NCBI GenBank assembly: GCA_029977705.1
Contig: JAPOKJ010000008.1
Coordinates: 1 to 64,000 of the forward strand
Direction of reading: 5' to 3'
Origin: Burkholderiales bacterium
GTDB taxonomy: Bacteria; Pseudomonadota; Gammaproteobacteria; Burkholderiales; Burkholderiaceae_E
DNA length: 64,000 nt
Shown here: positions 55,716 to 64,000 of the stretch, piece by piece
Position numbering within the stretch: the stretch's first letter is position 1
Layout of the letters: every line of letters starts with the position of its first letter
Notes under the pieces: generated by a model
The model's input: only the letters and a program-made list of their open reading frames with translations
What the model was told of the DNA's origin: nothing
Databases searched by the model: none
Made by a program: the position numbers and the translations under genes

Positions 55716-56924
55716 ATGACCGCACCCGCCCTGTCCCGCCGCGCCAACAGTCTTGGCACCGAAAACGCCTTCGTCGTCCTGGCTGAGGTCAATGAGCTGA
55801 TCCGCCAGGGCAAGGACGTGATTTCCTTCTGCATCGGGCAGCCCGATTTCCCGGCGCCGGCGCACGTGCAGCAGGCCGGCATCGAGGCCATCAAGGGCGG
55901 GCGTCACGGCTACACCCCCAGCGCCGGCATCGTCGAACTGCGCGAGGCCGCCGCCCGCTACATGGGCCAGATGCGCGGCATCACGCTCGATCCGGATGAC
56001 ATCGTCGTGGGGGCCGGCGCCAAGCCTTTCATCGCTTACGCGATCCTCTCGACCACCGATTACGGCAGCGGCGACGAGGTCATCTACCCGGTGCCCGGCT
56101 TTCCGATCTATGAGTCCCAGATCCAGGCCAACGGGGCGGTTCCGGTCCCCCTGTACCTGCGCGAGTCGCGCAACTTCGCCTTTGATCCGGCGGAACTGGA
56201 AGCCAAGATCACGCCGCGCACCAAGCTGCTGATCCTCAATTCACCTCAGAACCCGACCGGCGGCATCCTGACGCGCCAGGACCTCGAAGCGATCGCCGCC
56301 ATCCTGCGCAAGCACCCGCAGATCTGGATCTACGCCGACGAGATCTACTCACGTCTGGTCTTTGAAGGCGAGTTCGCCTCGATCGCCTCGTTGCCTGGCA
56401 TGCTCGAGCGCACCATCATCTCGGATGGCTGTTCCAAGACCTGGGCCATGACCGGCTGGCGCATCGGCATGACCGCCTCCAAGGCCCTGGCCCCGATGTT
56501 CACCAAGTGGGTGACCAACACCGATTCCTGCGCCTCGCACATCTCGCAGTGGGCTGCAGTGGCAGCAATCAACGGCCCGCAGGATGATGCCGAGATGATG
56601 CGTGCCAGGTTTCTGGAGCGCCGTGACCTGATCGTCAGCCTGCTCAACCAGGTGCCCGGCATCCATTGCCAGCCCTCGGGAGGCGCCTTCTATGCCTGGC
56701 CCAATGTCACCGAGGCCTGCGCCCTGACCGGCTGCAAGGATTCGGAAGAGTTCCGCAAGCGCCTCCTGCACGAGGCAGGCGTGGCGGTGCTGGCCGACAT
56801 CCATTTTGGCCATCGGGTGCCCGGCGAGGGCCAGCACATCCGCTTCAGCTACGCCACCCAGAACGAGAACATCATCAAGGGTGTGGCCAGAATCGCCGAT
56901 TTCGTGGCCCGCAACCGCAAGTGA
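55716..56924 (+). CDS. Pyridoxal phosphate-dependent class I aminotransferase
   Basis: 402 aa, fold type I, resembling aspartate/aromatic aminotransferases of the AspC/AspB group. [49 protein letters not shown] and the PLP-Lys in [16 protein letters not shown] are recognised, with [13 protein letters not shown] near the end (carboxylate-binding Arg). The exact substrate is not fixed by sequence. Chosen ATG is the one before [13 protein letters not shown]. The next gene, a hydratase, starts 73 bases later and may share the transcript. Confidence 0.92.
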   Translation: MTAPALSRRANSLGTENAFVVLAEVNELIRQGKDVISFCIGQPDFPAPAHVQQAGIEAIKGGRHGYTPSAGIVELREAAARYMGQMRGITLDPDDIVVGAGAKPFIAYAILSTTDYGSGDEVIYPVPGFPIYESQIQANGAVPVPLYLRESRNFAFDPAELEAKITPRTKLLILNSPQNPTGGILTRQDLEAIAAILRKHPQIWIYADEIYSRLVFEGEFASIASLPGMLERTIISDGCSKTWAMTGWRIGMTASKALAPMFTKWVTNTDSCASHISQWAAVAAINGPQDDAEMMRARFLERRDLIVSLLNQVPGIHCQPSGGAFYAWPNVTEACALTGCKDSEEFRKRLLHEAGVAVLADIHFGHRVPGEGQHIRFSYATQNENIIKGVARIADFVARNRK

Positions 56925-56997
56925 ACCGGGGCTGCGGCGCCGGATGGCCGCCATGCGGCCCCCGGCCCGCGGGCCGATACCGACTCAGGAGACCTTC

Positions 56998-57798
56998 ATG
57001 CAAGCCAAGACCTTGAAAGCCCTCGCACAGCGACTGAACCAGGCCGAAAAGACCCGGGTGCAGGTGCGCCAGTTCAGCCTCGAACATCCGGATATGACGA
57101 TCGCCGATGCCTACGCCGTGCAGAAGGCCTGGGTGGACCTCAAGCTCAAGGAGGGACGCAAGATGATCGGCCACAAGATCGGCCTGACCTCGCGTGCCAT
57201 GCAGCGGGCCTCGAACATCACCGAACCGGACTTCGGCGCCCTGCTCGATGACATGCTCTTCAAGGAAGGCAGCACGATCCCGACCGACCGCTTCATCCTG
57301 CCGCGCATCGAGGTTGAACTGGCTTTCATCCTGGCCAAGCCGCTGCGCGGCCCGAACTGCACCATCTTCGATGTGCTCAACGCTACCGACTACGTCACGC
57401 CGGCCCTGGAGTTGATCGATGCCCGCATCCACCAGATCGACCCCGACACCAAGGTCACCCGCAAGGTCTTCGACACCATCTCGGACAATGCCGCCAATGC
57501 TGGCATCATTCTGGGCGGACGCCCCTTCAAGCCCGAGGCGGTGGACATGCGCTGGGTAGCGGCGCTGCTGTATCGCAACGGGGTGATCGAGGAGTCGGGC
57601 GTGGCGGCAGCCGTGCTGAACCACCCGGCCTACGGGGTCGCCTGGCTGGCCAACAAGCTGGCCGATCATGGCGAGGAACTGAAAGCCGGCGAGATCGTGC
57701 TCAGCGGTTCCTTCACCAGCCCGGTGCCGGCCCGCAAGGGCGACACTTTCCAGGCCGACTATGGGCCTTGCGGCTCGATCGCCGTCCACTTCGGATGA
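56998..57798 (+). CDS. HpaH-like 2-oxo-hept-3-ene-1,7-dioate hydratase (FAH superfamily)
   Basis: 266 aa, fumarylacetoacetase-like hydratase that adds water to 2-oxo-alkenoates in meta-cleavage of homoprotocatechuate or similar catechols. [31 protein letters not shown] is strongly HpaH-like; [16 protein letters not shown] provides the metal-binding Glu pair and ends with [20 protein letters not shown] lies six bases before the ATG. None of the other hpa genes is nearby, so its pathway in this organism is uncertain; related MhpD/DmpE hydratases are possible. Confidence 0.87.
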   Translation: MQAKTLKALAQRLNQAEKTRVQVRQFSLEHPDMTIADAYAVQKAWVDLKLKEGRKMIGHKIGLTSRAMQRASNITEPDFGALLDDMLFKEGSTIPTDRFILPRIEVELAFILAKPLRGPNCTIFDVLNATDYVTPALELIDARIHQIDPDTKVTRKVFDTISDNAANAGIILGGRPFKPEAVDMRWVAALLYRNGVIEESGVAAAVLNHPAYGVAWLANKLADHGEELKAGEIVLSGSFTSPVPARKGDTFQADYGPCGSIAVHFG

Positions 57799-57860
57799 TG
57801 CCCCTGACTGCATCGCAGCGGCCGGCGTGATCACCGCTCGCCGGGCCCTGTCGCCACTTA

Positions 57861-57866
57861 TATAAT
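57861..57866 (+). promoter_or_regulatory. -10 element of yajQ
   Basis: Perfect TATAAT followed by CGGCCGCTG, matching the local extended -10 context. The yajQ ATG is 28 bases downstream, with AGGA in between. Confidence 0.6.
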
Positions 57867-57893
57867 CGGCCGCTGACTGAACAGGAACCTGCC

Positions 57894-58379
57894 ATGCCTT
57901 CTTTCGATTTCGCCTGCGAAGCCAACATGGTCGAGGTGAAGAACGCCATCGACCAGATCAACAAGGAAGTCTCCACGCGCTTTGACTTCAAGGGCTCCGA
58001 CGCCCGCGTCGAGTTCAAGGACAAGGAGATGACCGCGTTCGCCGATGATGACTTCAAGCTGAGCCAGATCCGCGACATCCTGCTGGCCAAGTTTGCCAAG
58101 CGGGGCGTCGACATCCGCTTCCTGGAATACGGCGATCCGCAAAAGATCGGCGGCGACAAGGTCAAGCAGATCATCACCGTGCGCCATGGCGTATCCGGCG
58201 ATGTGGCCAAGAAGATCGTCAAGCTGGTCAAGGACAGCAAGCTCAAGTGCCAGGCCAGCATCCAGGGCGACGTGGTGCGCATCACCGGGGCCAAGCGCGA
58301 TGACCTGCAGGCCGTCATGGCCCTGGTCCGCAAGGACATCGCCGACCAGCCGCTCACCTCGACCAATTTCCGCGACTGA
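57894..58379 (+). CDS. yajQ: YajQ family nucleotide-binding protein
   Basis: 161 aa, UPF0234/YajQ family with two ferredoxin-like halves. MPSFDF at the start, [24 protein letters not shown], and [50 protein letters not shown] are conserved. Members bind nucleic acids and, in Xanthomonas and Pseudomonas, cyclic di-GMP as regulators; this copy's ligand is not known. Own promoter; transcribed toward the hydrolase gene. Confidence 0.97.
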   Translation: MPSFDFACEANMVEVKNAIDQINKEVSTRFDFKGSDARVEFKDKEMTAFADDDFKLSQIRDILLAKFAKRGVDIRFLEYGDPQKIGGDKVKQIITVRHGVSGDVAKKIVKLVKDSKLKCQASIQGDVVRITGAKRDDLQAVMALVRKDIADQPLTSTNFRD

Positions 58380-58448
58380 GTGTGGTATTTCCTCGCCTGG
58401 GAACTAGTTCACCCCATCGGGGCTGATTCTGTGCGATAAGAGGGGACG

Positions 58449-59501
58449 ATGTCAGCCGTTGTTCTTTCCGAAAGCAGGCGCGAGCCCCACGAATTGCCCG
58501 GTCTCAAGGAACGGGTCAACGTCGCCTTCGAACTGGGCTTGCTGGCGATGCGCAACCGCGAGTTGGCCATCTCCTTTGCCACCCACCTGTACTGCACGCC
58601 GCGTGGACGCCGCGGCGAGCCGGAATCCGACCAGGTCTTCCGCGATGCACGCGATGCCTGCGGCCCCGACCTGGCCACCTCCCTGCCCTCGGTCGATGAG
58701 GTCGGCAAGCTGCTGGCCGGCTGCAAGATGGGCAATCTGGACATCGATGGCGAGCGCATCCGCTGCTACCTGTGGATGCGTTCCCGGGAGTCGAAGGCCC
58801 CGGTGATGGTGTTTGCCCATGGCTGGGAAAGCCAAGGCATGGCGGCCTACCCCCTGATCCGTGCCTTCATCCGGGCGGGCTGGCAGGTGGTCACCTTCGA
58901 CCAGCGGGCGCACGGCGCCAGTTCAGGCCACCATGCGGCCCTGCCAGAGTTCGCCAGAACCTTGCGCACCGTGCTCGGCAAAGTCGGTCAGGTCGACCTG
59001 CTGGTCGGTCATTGCCTGGGAGCCACCGCCGCCACCTACCTGCTGTCGCGCGGGCAGATCCAGGTCCGGCAACTGGCCATGATTTCGCCGCAATCGGACG
59101 CCGTCAGCGGCACCTATGATTTTGCCCGGCGCTGGCTGATCCCGGAGGGTATCCGCAAGGGCATGCTCAGCAATATCGAGTCGAGCTTCCGGATGGAGTT
59201 CCGCCATGTCGTTCCCGAAATCGTCGGCCCGAAACTGGACCTGCCGATGCTGGCCCTGCACGACCCCAGGGACCGCTTTGTCCCGGTGCGCTACAGCCAG
59301 CGACTGGCGCGCCATTGCCGCAGGCTGAAGCTGGTCGAAATGCCCGGCATCGGGCACTTTGGCGGCCTGGTCAGCCCGCAGGCCCAGGAGCAGATTCTGC
59401 GCTTTGCCGACCCGCGCCTGAACGACGACGACAGCGGCGCCCAGCGCGACAGCACCCTGGCCCGGGGCAACCGCTTCAGCCGCAACCGCAAGGCCGCCTG
59501 A
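58449..59501 (+). CDS. Alpha/beta hydrolase with Cys at the nucleophile elbow
   Basis: 350 aa. The hydrolase fold is clear: HGWESQGMAAYPL (oxyanion region), a nucleophile elbow that reads GHCLGA with Cys189 instead of Ser, Asp275 in LHDPRDRFVP and His303 in MPGIGHFGG. Roughly 100 extra N-terminal residues precede the fold and a charged tail follows. A Cys-His-Asp triad is seen in dienelactone hydrolases, but the overall sequence does not look like DLH. Substrate unknown. Starts 69 bases after yajQ. Confidence 0.85.
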   Translation: MSAVVLSESRREPHELPGLKERVNVAFELGLLAMRNRELAISFATHLYCTPRGRRGEPESDQVFRDARDACGPDLATSLPSVDEVGKLLAGCKMGNLDIDGERIRCYLWMRSRESKAPVMVFAHGWESQGMAAYPLIRAFIRAGWQVVTFDQRAHGASSGHHAALPEFARTLRTVLGKVGQVDLLVGHCLGATAATYLLSRGQIQVRQLAMISPQSDAVSGTYDFARRWLIPEGIRKGMLSNIESSFRMEFRHVVPEIVGPKLDLPMLALHDPRDRFVPVRYSQRLARHCRRLKLVEMPGIGHFGGLVSPQAQEQILRFADPRLNDDDSGAQRDSTLARGNRFSRNRKAA

Positions 59502-59643
59502 GGCCTGCCAGGGCGCGGCGGCGGCCCGCGACCCGCCGTCTGTCGACTGGCCCTTCAGGCCGGGCGCTGGAATGCCGACAATCCGGGCAGAGCATCCATC
59601 CCGGGTGCCCCTGCGCCCTGCGCCATTTCGCTGGAACCGTCCC

Positions 59644-60123
59644 ATGACTGACATCGCCACCCGCAAGGAGCCCTTCCACGTCGAATGGCGCGACGGCTTC
59701 AAGATCCATCTGGGTCAGTTGGACCGCGAACACAAGCATCTGTTCACGCTGGTGCGCAAGCTCGAGCTGGAAACCGTCGACAAGACCATCCAGGAGCTGC
59801 TCAATTACGTTGTCACCCATTTCACCAACGAGCACAAGCTGATGGAGGAAGCCGGCTATCCGGCCTTTGCCGACCATCTCAAGCTGCACGAAGCCTTCAG
59901 CAATGAACTGGCCGACTTCCTGGCCAGCAATGAGGAATGGAACGACGATCGGGTCCAGGTGCTGCGCAAGTTCCTGAACAAGTGGCTGATCGGTCACATC
60001 ATGGTGCACGACCTTCGCTTCGGCAACTGGTATCGCGAGCATCAGGGCGACGATGCCGTCGATCCCAATGCCAACGACACGCCGCGCCCCGGCTGGATCG
60101 ACCGCCTGCTGTCGCGCATCTGA
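59644..60123 (+). CDS. Bacteriohemerythrin
   Basis: 159 aa, non-heme di-iron oxygen-binding protein. The ligands of the hemerythrin site can be placed at His30 (QLDREHKHLF), His59 and Glu63 (THFTNEHKLM), His78 and His82 (ADHLKLHEAF), His118 and Asp123 (IGHIMVHDLRFG). A single domain with a short tail, so an oxygen carrier or sensor role is likely; no methyl-accepting or other domain is attached. A strong GC hairpin without T run follows the stop. Confidence 0.94.
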   Translation: MTDIATRKEPFHVEWRDGFKIHLGQLDREHKHLFTLVRKLELETVDKTIQELLNYVVTHFTNEHKLMEEAGYPAFADHLKLHEAFSNELADFLASNEEWNDDRVQVLRKFLNKWLIGHIMVHDLRFGNWYREHQGDDAVDPNANDTPRPGWIDRLLSRI

Positions 60124-60142
60124 GCCCGCGCCCCGCGCGGGC
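60124..60142. other. GC-only hairpin between hemerythrin and SDR genes
   Basis: GCCCGCGC-CCC-GCGCGGGC: eight-base stem and three-base loop directly after the hemerythrin stop, between convergent genes, without a T run. Similar in form to the hairpin after efp. Confidence 0.55.
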
Positions 60143-60157
60143 CCCTCGCAGCGCCGT

Positions 60158-60958
60158 TCAGCGCCCTCCGGCCACGTCCAGCAGGGCCCCAGTGACATAG
60201 CTGGCCTGGCCCGACGCCAGCCAGACGATGGCCTGGGCCACCTCCAGGGCACTGCCCCCGCGCTGCATCGGAATCTGCGGCGCCAGCCTGACCATGCGGT
60301 CGGGCTGCCCGCTGCTGGCATGGATGTCAGTATCGATCAGGCCGGGCCTGACCGCATTGACCCGGATGCCCTGTTCGGCCAGCTCGCGGGACAGGCCCAG
60401 CGTCAGTGTATCGACCGCCCCCTTGCTGGCGGCATAGTCGACGTATTCATTGGGTGAGCCCAGGCGCGCCGCGGCCGAGGACAGGTTGACGATCGAGGCC
60501 CCCGCGGCCATGCGCCGGACCGCCTCGCGGGAACACAGCAGGGTGCCCAGCACATTGATCCCGAAAACTGCCTGCCAGCGCGCCATGTCCATGTCGCGCA
60601 GGGCGCTCTTGCGCGCCACCACGCCAGCGTTGTTGACCAGAACATCGAGCCGCCCGAAGGCTTCATCCAGCACCGCGAAAAGGCGCAGGACGTCCGCCTC
60701 GCTCGACACGTCCGCCTGCACCGCCTGCACGTTGACACCCAACGGACGGATCTGATCGACCAGGGCCTGCGCGGCACCGGCATCACGGGCATAGTTGAGC
60801 AGCAGGTCGTAGCCCGCCTGCGCCGCCAGCAGCGCGGTGGCCGCACCGATGCCACGGCTGGCGCCGGTGATCAGCATCACCGGCCGCGAAGGGGTGGTCG
60901 CCGACGAAACAGGGGGCGTCGACGTGCCTTGAGAGGCTGGCGGGGTTGGATCGTTCAC
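60158..60958 (-). CDS. SDR-family oxidoreductase
   Basis: 266-aa short-chain dehydrogenase. TGASRGIGAA near residue 31 binds the nucleotide, NNAGVV, the catalytic Ser in VNLSSAAARLGSP and YAASKGA are present, and the C terminus is VTGALLDVAGGR, a glucose/3-oxoacyl reductase-like pattern. Extra N-terminal Pro/Thr-rich residues precede the fold. It starts with a GTG that overlaps the ABC transporter stop (GTGA), so it is coupled to that gene. Substrate unknown. Confidence 0.9.
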   Translation of the reverse strand: MNDPTPPASQGTSTPPVSSATTPSRPVMLITGASRGIGAATALLAAQAGYDLLLNYARDAGAAQALVDQIRPLGVNVQAVQADVSSEADVLRLFAVLDEAFGRLDVLVNNAGVVARKSALRDMDMARWQAVFGINVLGTLLCSREAVRRMAAGASIVNLSSAAARLGSPNEYVDYAASKGAVDTLTLGLSRELAEQGIRVNAVRPGLIDTDIHASSGQPDRMVRLAPQIPMQRGGSALEVAQAIVWLASGQASYVTGALLDVAGGR

Positions 60959-62751
60959 GCGGGCTCCGAAGAAGGGATCGTTTCACGGCGCAACTGCGAC
61001 GGGGCACCATCGCGATCGGTTTCAAGGATCAGCCGCTGGCGGTGAAAGCGGGCGACCTGGGGGCGGTGGGCAATCGAGATCAGGGTGGTCTGCGGCAGGT
61101 CCTGGCGCAACAGCCCGTAAAGGCGCAGTTCCATGGCCTCATCGACGGCGCTGGTCGCCTCGTCGAGGAACAGCCAGCGCGGCCTGACCAGCAGGGCACG
61201 GGCCAGGGCCAGCCGCTGCTGCTCCCCGCCCGAGAGGATCTGGGCCCAGGACGCCTCCTCGTCCAGGCGCTGCGCCAGTGCGGGCAACTCCACCGCGTGC
61301 AGGGCCTGCGCGATGCGCTCGTCCGGCTGCAAGGCGCCTGGATAGCAGACCACCGAGCGCAGGTTGCCCAGCGGCAGGTAGGGCTTCTGGGGCAGGAACA
61401 GGACCTGGTCCGGTGCCGGAAAGGACATCTGGCCCTGGGCAAACGGCCAGATCCCGGCCAGGGTGCGGAACAGCAGGCTCTTGCCAGAACCCGAACTGCC
61501 TTCGATCAGGGTATGTTCGAGCGGCGCGATCTGCTCGGCATCGGCCTGCACCAGCAGACGACCCATCAGGCCGGAACCCGCCTCGGGGGCCTGTGGCAGG
61601 TGGACCGCCACATCACCCAGTCCGATGCGATCGGCCGGATCGCGACGCATGCCCTCGCCCAGGGCCTGGGCGCGATCAATCGCGCTCATGAAACCGCGCA
61701 GGCGATGGATCGAGGCACGCCAGGCGGCGATCCGGGCATAGGCATCCACGAACCAGGACAAGGCATCCTGCACCTCGCCAAAGGCATTGCTGATCTGCAC
61801 CAGGCCACCGAGTTGGAGCGCGCCAGAGAAGTAGCGCGGCGCTGCCACCAGGATCGGAAAAACCACCGCCAGCTGGCCATAAAACGACGAGAACCAGTTC
61901 AGTCGCCGCTGGCTCTTCATGATCGCCCACCAGTTGCCGATCAGGTGGCCGAAGCGTTGCCGGAAGTTGGCCAGCTCGCCCGCCTCTCCCCGGTACAGCG
62001 CCACGCCTTCAGCGTTCTCGCGCACCCTCAGCAAGGCGTAGCGGAAATCCGCCTCGTAGCGCTCCTTCAGAAAGTTGAGGCGGATCAGGGGCTTGCCGAT
62101 CGCATGGGTGAGCAGGCTGCCGACCAGGGCATAGGCCAGGGCCACCCAGACCATGTAGCCCGGAATGACCACACCTCCCACTTCGAGCGGCCCGCTCAGG
62201 GCCCATAGAATGCCGACGAAGGCGACAAAGCTGGCCACGGCCTTGAGCAGGCCGAAAAACAGATCGAGGCTGCTGAAGATGAAATCGCGAAGATCTTCGG
62301 CAATGCGCTGGTCGGGGTTGTCAGAACCCAGATCGACCAGGCCGATGCGGTAGAAGGCGGCCGCCTCCATCCAGCGCACCAGATAGACATCGGTCATCCA
62401 GCGGCGCCAGCGCATCTGCAGCATCTGCGTCAGGTATTGGGCATAAACCACGAGAGCGATGTAGGCAAAGGCCCAGCCGGCGAATTCGAGCAGCAGTCTC
62501 TGGAAGGTTTCGAATTTCTTGTCCTGCAGGGCATTGTAGAAATCGCCGCTCCAGCTGTTCAGGCGCACATTGACCCAGACGGTGGCCAGGGTCAGTGCGG
62601 TGATTGCCAGGAACAGGCCCCAAGCCCTGAAGCGGTCCTCCGACACCCAGTAAGGGCTGATCAGCGGCCACATCGAGCGGTCTGCCCGCCGCGATGAAGG
62701 GGTCGCGGGCGTGACCTGCTCCGGGACGACGCCGTCGAGCCCGGCGCCCAT
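60955..62751 (-). CDS. ABC transporter, fused TMD-NBD of the SbmA/BacA-YddA type
   Basis: 598-aa half transporter. The N-terminal part has about six membrane helices and the SbmA/BacA-like WSGDFYNALQDKKF and WRRWMTDVYLVRWM motifs. The C-terminal ATPase shows Walker A EGSSGSGKSLLFR, the signature LSGGEQQRLALARALL, Walker B RWLFLDEATSAVDE and the switch IAHR. YddA-like proteins of this type have been linked to export of peptides or to cobalamin-related uptake in other bacteria; substrate here unknown. Its ATG shares a base with the dxs stop (TGATG). Confidence 0.92.
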   Translation of the reverse strand: MGAGLDGVVPEQVTPATPSSRRADRSMWPLISPYWVSEDRFRAWGLFLAITALTLATVWVNVRLNSWSGDFYNALQDKKFETFQRLLLEFAGWAFAYIALVVYAQYLTQMLQMRWRRWMTDVYLVRWMEAAAFYRIGLVDLGSDNPDQRIAEDLRDFIFSSLDLFFGLLKAVASFVAFVGILWALSGPLEVGGVVIPGYMVWVALAYALVGSLLTHAIGKPLIRLNFLKERYEADFRYALLRVRENAEGVALYRGEAGELANFRQRFGHLIGNWWAIMKSQRRLNWFSSFYGQLAVVFPILVAAPRYFSGALQLGGLVQISNAFGEVQDALSWFVDAYARIAAWRASIHRLRGFMSAIDRAQALGEGMRRDPADRIGLGDVAVHLPQAPEAGSGLMGRLLVQADAEQIAPLEHTLIEGSSGSGKSLLFRTLAGIWPFAQGQMSFPAPDQVLFLPQKPYLPLGNLRSVVCYPGALQPDERIAQALHAVELPALAQRLDEEASWAQILSGGEQQRLALARALLVRPRWLFLDEATSAVDEAMELRLYGLLRQDLPQTTLISIAHRPQVARFHRQRLILETDRDGAPSQLRRETIPSSEPA

Positions 62752-64000
62752 CAGCGGTTGACGACCAGTCGCGGCGTCACACCGGCCAGCAGGTTGTCGC
62801 CAAAGCGCTGGCGGATGCTGGCTTCGATGCCTGCCGCGTCCAGGCCCTCCAGCCTGAGCATGGCCTGCTGCTCGCCATGGTCGACGAAGTGGTCGGGAAG
62901 ACCCAGTTGCAGCAGCGGCTTGACGACGCCCAGGCGGGCCATGGCCTCGCCAACAGCACTGCCGGCACCGCCCTGGATGACATGCTCCTCGACGGTGACA
63001 AAGCCCTCATGGTTGCGGGCCAGCTCCTGCAGCAGCTCGGTGTCCAGCGGCTTGACAAAGCGCATGTTGACGACCGTGGCGTCAAGGGCCTCGCCGGCGG
63101 CCAGGGCCGGGGTCAGCATCGTGCCGAAGGCCAGCACGGCCAGCCGCCGCCCCTGGCGGCGCACCTCGGCCTTGCCGATCGGCAGGGCCACCAGATCCTT
63201 GCGGACCTCGGCCCCGGTGCCGGCACCCCGCGGATAACGCACGGCGCTGGGCCCCGGGTGCTGGAAGGCGGTGAACAGCATCTGCCGGCATTCGTTCTCG
63301 TCGCTGGGCGCCAGCACGATCATGTTCGGCACGCAACGCAGGAAGGCGTAGTCAAAGGTGCCCTGATGCGTGGCGCCGTCGGCCCCCACCAGACCGGCCC
63401 GGTCGATGGCGAACATCACCGGCAGGTTTTGAAGGGCGACATCGTGGATGAACTGGTCATAGCCGCGCTGCAGGAAGGTCGAGTAGATCGCGACCACCGG
63501 CTTGAGGCCCTCGCAGGCCATGCCGGCGGCAAAGGTGACCGCATGCTGCTCAGCAATCCCGACGTCGAAATAACGCTTCGGAAAGCGCTTCTCGAACTCG
63601 ACCAGGCCGGAGCCTTCACGCATGGCCGGCGTCACTGCGATCAGGCGATCATCGAGCGCCCCCATGTCGCAGATCCAGTCGGAAAAGACCTGGGTGTAGG
63701 TGGGCTTGGCGGGTGCCGCGGGCTTCTTGATACCCTGGCTGGGATCGAACTTGCCCGGCCCGTGATAAAGCACCGGATCGGCCTCGGCCAGTTCATATCC
63801 CTGGCCCTTGCGGGTGACGATGTGCAGGAAGCGCGGGCCCCGCAGTTCGCGAAGGTTCTGCAGGGTGGCCACCAGGGTATCCATGTCGTGGCCATCGATC
63901 GGCCCCACGTAACTGAGGCCGAATTCCTCGAACATCGTGCCCGGGGTCACCATGCCCTTGGCATGTTCCTCGAAGCGCTTGGCCAGATCGAACATCGGCG
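62751..64000 (-). CDS. dxs: 1-deoxy-D-xylulose-5-phosphate synthase, 3' part (5' end outside window)
   Basis: First enzyme of the MEP isoprenoid pathway, condensing pyruvate and glyceraldehyde 3-phosphate with thiamine diphosphate. The frame runs off the window end. Present are [16 protein letters not shown], the transketolase central domain with [20 protein letters not shown] (catalytic Glu), [19 protein letters not shown], and the C-terminal domain ending in RLVVNR. About 415 residues of the usual 620 are here. It heads a coupled run dxs-ABC-SDR. ispH, the last enzyme of the pathway, lies at 9 kb. Confidence 0.97.
   Translation of the reverse strand, partial: PMFDLAKRFEEHAKGMVTPGTMFEEFGLSYVGPIDGHDMDTLVATLQNLRELRGPRFLHIVTRKGQGYELAEADPVLYHGPGKFDPSQGIKKPAAPAKPTYTQVFSDWICDMGALDDRLIAVTPAMREGSGLVEFEKRFPKRYFDVGIAEQHAVTFAAGMACEGLKPVVAIYSTFLQRGYDQFIHDVALQNLPVMFAIDRAGLVGADGATHQGTFDYAFLRCVPNMIVLAPSDENECRQMLFTAFQHPGPSAVRYPRGAGTGAEVRKDLVALPIGKAEVRRQGRRLAVLAFGTMLTPALAAGEALDATVVNMRFVKPLDTELLQELARNHEGFVTVEEHVIQGGAGSAVGEAMARLGVVKPLLQLGLPDHFVDHGEQQAMLRLEGLDAAGIEASIRQRFGDNLLAGVTPRLVVNR

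Overview
The window is a G+C-rich bacterial chromosome segment with tightly packed genes, many ATGA or TGATG start/stop overlaps and several GTG/TTG starts. Gene content and order point to a betaproteobacterium, most likely order Burkholderiales: a PilE-FimT-PilV-PilW-PilX-PilY1 minor pilin operon, ribF-ileS-lspA-coaBC-dut, clpS-clpA divergent from cspA, exbB-exbD-lpxK-trm112-kdsB-adk, EarP next to an EF-P with Arg32, and a DUF3579 gene divergent from argD-argF. I cannot name a genus. No tRNA, rRNA, insertion sequence, prophage or CRISPR array was seen; this is core housekeeping DNA with a few accessory genes.

Layout. 0-11 kb: 3' end of zwf, a YghU-type glutathione transferase, the type IV pilus minor pilin/PilY1 operon, ispH-slpA, and divergent radC. 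11-23 kb: rpmB-rpmG, a membrane fatty acid desaturase, rsmB-purN, then ribF, ileS, lspA, coaBC, dut and a nickel/cobalt permease. 22.8-28.8 kb (minus strand): tal, a sulfide-dehydrogenase-like cytochrome/flavoprotein pair coupled to dsbB, and clpS-clpA. 29-35 kb: cspA, a 15-codon Lys/Gly-rich micro-gene, a DUF192 protein, then monomeric isocitrate dehydrogenase, sodB and xseA on the minus strand. 35-47 kb (plus strand): exbBD, lipid A/Kdo genes, adk, a membrane pyrophosphatase carrying an extra OmpA-like domain, a 3-hydroxyacyl-CoA dehydrogenase, small regulatory/unknown genes, a periplasmic glutathione peroxidase, earP and efp. 47-64 kb: an unusual response regulator, DUF3579, argD-argF, NUDIX, queF, an ECF-like sigma factor opposite an OmpR-type two-component pair, an aminotransferase, a lone HpaH-like hydratase, yajQ, a hydrolase with Cys at the nucleophile position, a bacteriohemerythrin, an SDR, a YddA/SbmA-type ABC exporter and the 3' part of dxs.

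Functionally the segment covers envelope building (lpxK, kdsB, exbBD, lspA, ispH, dxs, desaturase), translation (ileS, rpmB, rpmG, rsmB, efp/earP, queF), carbon and redox metabolism (zwf, tal, icd, sodB, gpx, hppA) and surface motility or adhesion (pilins, PilY1). The points that most deserve a second look are the HppA-OmpA fusion, the 15-residue protein with its structured leader, an exact CRP-type palindrome between clpS and cspA, DnaA boxes beside an AT-rich patch near 35.1 kb, and the coupled cytochrome-flavoprotein-DsbB operon.
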